Assembly: GCA_018712555.1 (NCBI GenBank) | Contig: DVGT01000035.1 | Location: forward strand, 1-42,518 | Direction of reading: 5' to 3' | From: Faecimorpha stercoravium | GTDB taxonomy: Bacteria > Bacillota > Clostridia > Lachnospirales > Bianqueaceae | Length of the DNA: 42,518 nucleotides | Shown here: positions 40,569-42,518 of the stretch, in pieces | How the letters are laid out: each line of letters opens with the position of its first letter | Numbering within the stretch: the first letter of the stretch is position 1 | The notes under the pieces: model-generated | Database searches by the model: none | What the model saw: the letters and a program-made list of their open reading frames with translations, nothing else | What the model was told of the DNA's origin: nothing | Program-made: the position numbers and the translations under genes

Positions 40569-42518
40569 ATGAGAAGGAAAGTAGTAAGGTGTATCGCGTG
40601 GGCCGCTGCATTTGTGCTTTTTATATCCTGTTTTCCAACGCAGCTTGCGGTACATGCGGCAGGAACCGGTTGGGTAGAACGAGATGGCATTACCTACTAT
40701 CTGGATGAGAACGGACATCGTGCCATTGGATGGCGGCGGATTGATGGAAATCCCTACTATTTCAATGAAAATGGTGCATTAGCCAGTATCTGGGGCGTGG
40801 ATGTATCAGAATTGGATGGGAGTATCCAATGGACTCGGGTCAGAAACACGGGTTGCCAATTTGCGATTCTCCGGTTAGGTTTTCGTTCCTATGGCTCGAC
40901 AGGAGCGATATATGAAGATGCCCGTTTTGATACCAATATCCGGGAGGCCAGAGCAGCGGGCATTCCTGTGGGCGTTTATTTCTACAGCCAGGCTATCAAT
41001 ACGCAAGAGGCTGTAGAAGAGGCAGAATTTGTCCTGGAAGTACTGTCTCGATACCCTTCGATCGAATATCCGGTCATCATCGATATTGAAAACACGCCGG
41101 AAAGCGGAAGGGTCACGCACGCCGAACTGACGCAGAGGGAGTATACGGATATTGTGCTGGCCTTCGGACAAAGGATCCAGCAGAGCGGACATCGGGCCAT
41201 GGTCTATTCCTACAAGTCGATCCTGGAAGATCGTGTATATGCAGAAGAGTTTGCCTCGCATCATATCGAGACCTGGTATGCGGATTATCATGATATTCCG
41301 GATGCCTATGACGGTACGTTTACCATGTGGCAGTATACGGATACAGGGTATGTGGACGGGATTATAGGGACCGTGGATCGTGATGTGACGCGGGTAGATT
41401 ATGCGGGACGCTATCAGAATCTGGCAGAACGGGGGTCTAAAGATCCTTTGCCGGGAGAAGTAGTGACGAGTGATCCCGTGGTGCCGGAGATTCCGCAGAA
41501 GGATTTCTCAGCATATCCATCTTTAAAGTATGGGGACGAGGGTACATATGTAACGCAGTTGCAGTCCTGGCTGAATAAGTTGGGATATGATTGCGGCACT
41601 CCGGATGGATATTATGGTGCGAGAACGGAGTCTGCGGTGCGCTGGTTCCAGCAGGATCATTGGATTGAATTGGATGGCGTGGTAGGGCCTGTAACTTGGG
41701 CGGAAATCTACGAATTAGTAGTACAAACGCCGGATTCACCGATTCAGCCGATCAATCCGGATCAGATTCACGATCCCTCTTCGCTGGGAGATCCTAAGGA
41801 TTTTCCCGACTTGCGGATCCATACCAGAAACGATTTTGTGAAGCTTCTTCAGGAACGACTGCGGGAGCTGGGTTATGATTGCGGCACCCCGGATGGTATT
41901 TTTGGAGAAGTGACGCAACAACAAGTTCTGGCATTTCAGAAGGAACGCGGCTTGGAAGCAGATGGTGTGGTAGGTTCTCTCACATGGCAGGCGCTGTATG
42001 AAGAAGTACAGGAGCCCGAAGAACCAGAGGAACCAGAAGAACCGATAGAGCCAGAAAATCCGGACGAGGTGGATACGAGTACGTGGCCTTCCGTATCCTA
42101 CGGATCGGTGAACAGCTACGTGACCCGGCTGCAGAATCGCCTGAATGAGTTGGGCTATGACTGCGGTACGGCGGATGGAGACTTTGGATATAACACGAGG
42201 AATGCGGTGATTCGCTTCCAGCAGGATCACGGACTCGTTGCTGACGGCGTGGTGGGACAACAGACCTGGCCTATCCTGTACCAGGGGGCACAGACACCGG
42301 AAGAACCTGAGGAGCCGGAAGAGCCAGAAAACCCGGACGAGGTGGATACCAGCACATGGCCTTCCGTGTCCTACGGATCGGTGAATAGCTATGTGACCAA
42401 ACTGCAGACCCGTTTGAATGAGCTGGGCTATGACTGCGGCACGGCGGATGGAGACTTTGGATATAACACGAGGAACGCGGTGATTCGCTTCCAGCAGGAT
42501 CACGGACTCGTTGCTGAC
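40569..42518 (+). CDS. secreted GH25 lysozyme with cell-wall-binding and peptidoglycan-binding repeats (partial)
   Basis: The 650 codons seen stay open to the window edge. A signal peptide (MRRKVVRCIAWAAAFVLFIS..., cleavage likely after AVHA near residue 30) leads to two choline-type cell-wall-binding repeats (GWVERDGITYYLDENG and GWRRIDGNPYYFNENG). The GH25 muramidase domain follows, about residues 77-280: WGVDVSELDG, YPVIIDIEN with the catalytic acidic pair, TMWQYTDTGYVDGI. At least four PG_binding_1 domains follow (YDCGTPDG/YDCGTADG cores), the last ones separated by Pro-Glu linkers (EPEEPEEPE). The protein should hydrolyse peptidoglycan outside the cell. AAAGGGGG precedes the ATG. The repeat region is still going at the edge. 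Confidence 0.93.
   Translation, partial: MRRKVVRCIAWAAAFVLFISCFPTQLAVHAAGTGWVERDGITYYLDENGHRAIGWRRIDGNPYYFNENGALASIWGVDVSELDGSIQWTRVRNTGCQFAILRLGFRSYGSTGAIYEDARFDTNIREARAAGIPVGVYFYSQAINTQEAVEEAEFVLEVLSRYPSIEYPVIIDIENTPESGRVTHAELTQREYTDIVLAFGQRIQQSGHRAMVYSYKSILEDRVYAEEFASHHIETWYADYHDIPDAYDGTFTMWQYTDTGYVDGIIGTVDRDVTRVDYAGRYQNLAERGSKDPLPGEVVTSDPVVPEIPQKDFSAYPSLKYGDEGTYVTQLQSWLNKLGYDCGTPDGYYGARTESAVRWFQQDHWIELDGVVGPVTWAEIYELVVQTPDSPIQPINPDQIHDPSSLGDPKDFPDLRIHTRNDFVKLLQERLRELGYDCGTPDGIFGEVTQQQVLAFQKERGLEADGVVGSLTWQALYEEVQEPEEPEEPEEPIEPENPDEVDTSTWPSVSYGSVNSYVTRLQNRLNELGYDCGTADGDFGYNTRNAVIRFQQDHGLVADGVVGQQTWPILYQGAQTPEEPEEPEEPENPDEVDTSTWPSVSYGSVNSYVTKLQTRLNELGYDCGTADGDFGYNTRNAVIRFQQDHGLVAD
42061..42518 (+). 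repeat. 273 bp tandem duplication inside the lysozyme gene
   Basis: The segment beginning at 42061 (CGGACGAGGTGGATAC) recurs at 42334 with few changes, giving a 91-codon unit of linker plus peptidoglycan-binding domain. Nearly all of 42170-42240 is repeated identically at 42443-42513, which indicates a recent duplication or gene conversion. Confidence 0.85.

Noticed and set aside
41736..42503. Minus-strand open frame of 255 codons with internal repeats at the right end
   Set aside because: It is the antisense of the repeated lysozyme domains; the repeats come from the plus-strand gene.

Overview
The window reads as chromosomal DNA of a Gram-positive, low-to-mid GC bacterium of class Clostridia (Lachnospiraceae/Oscillospiraceae-like; the genus cannot be fixed by eye). 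The pointers are strong AGGAGG-type ribosome sites with several GTG/TTG starts, tRNAs without an encoded CCA end, a Firmicutes LexA box in front of uvrA, Bce-type antimicrobial-peptide modules, DegV, DUF1836, a DUF5685-DnaJ-FtsH cluster and a secreted GH25 lysozyme. I saw no phage genes, transposases or CRISPR array.

Left end (1-1557): no credible gene. It is dominated by a degenerate tandem array (about 80-1399) with an ~86 bp period. Each period holds two GTATAC palindromes, about 32 in all, alternating 45 and 41 bp apart. This is the most unusual structure in the window. It lies just past the terminator of a minus-strand pepV-like dipeptidase gene that follows tex. The tex leader region carries two copies of a 47 nt hairpin-forming element.

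5.5-8.7 kb: a CBS-pair protein with a hairpin at its predicted mRNA 5' end, then a minus-strand operon of a cupin and two Gfo/Idh-type oxidoreductases.

8.7-21.1 kb: a stress and cell-envelope region. A small alarmone synthetase gene overlaps an acetyltransferase gene, which overlaps a BceRS-like two-component system. A BceAB-like ABC transporter follows, then a decayed membrane-protein gene (deletion plus frameshift) and a small membrane protein. After a minus-strand tRNA-Gly, a degV gene and the DUF1836-rlmI pair comes a second, ATPase-less BceB-like permease. Its promoter has the same operator architecture as the bceAB promoter, so the two are probably one regulon.

21.1-31.1 kb: DNA repair and proteostasis. 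uvrB is on the minus strand. A Gfo/Idh gene is followed by uvrA-clpC-radA, with coupled or abutting ends, behind a promoter with a LexA box.

31.2-35.3 kb: a membrane-anchored extracytoplasmic protein, then purM-purN-purD with a rhamnose-mutarotase-like gene at the end.

35.3-40.5 kb: RNase P RNA with its own promoter, a tightly packed DUF5685-DnaJ-membrane protein-ftsH cluster, a candidate ~88 nt small RNA, tRNA-Gln with promoter and terminator, and an acetyltransferase.

Right end (40.5-42.5 kb): a secreted GH25 lysozyme with cell-wall-binding repeats and at least four peptidoglycan-binding domains. It runs off the window.
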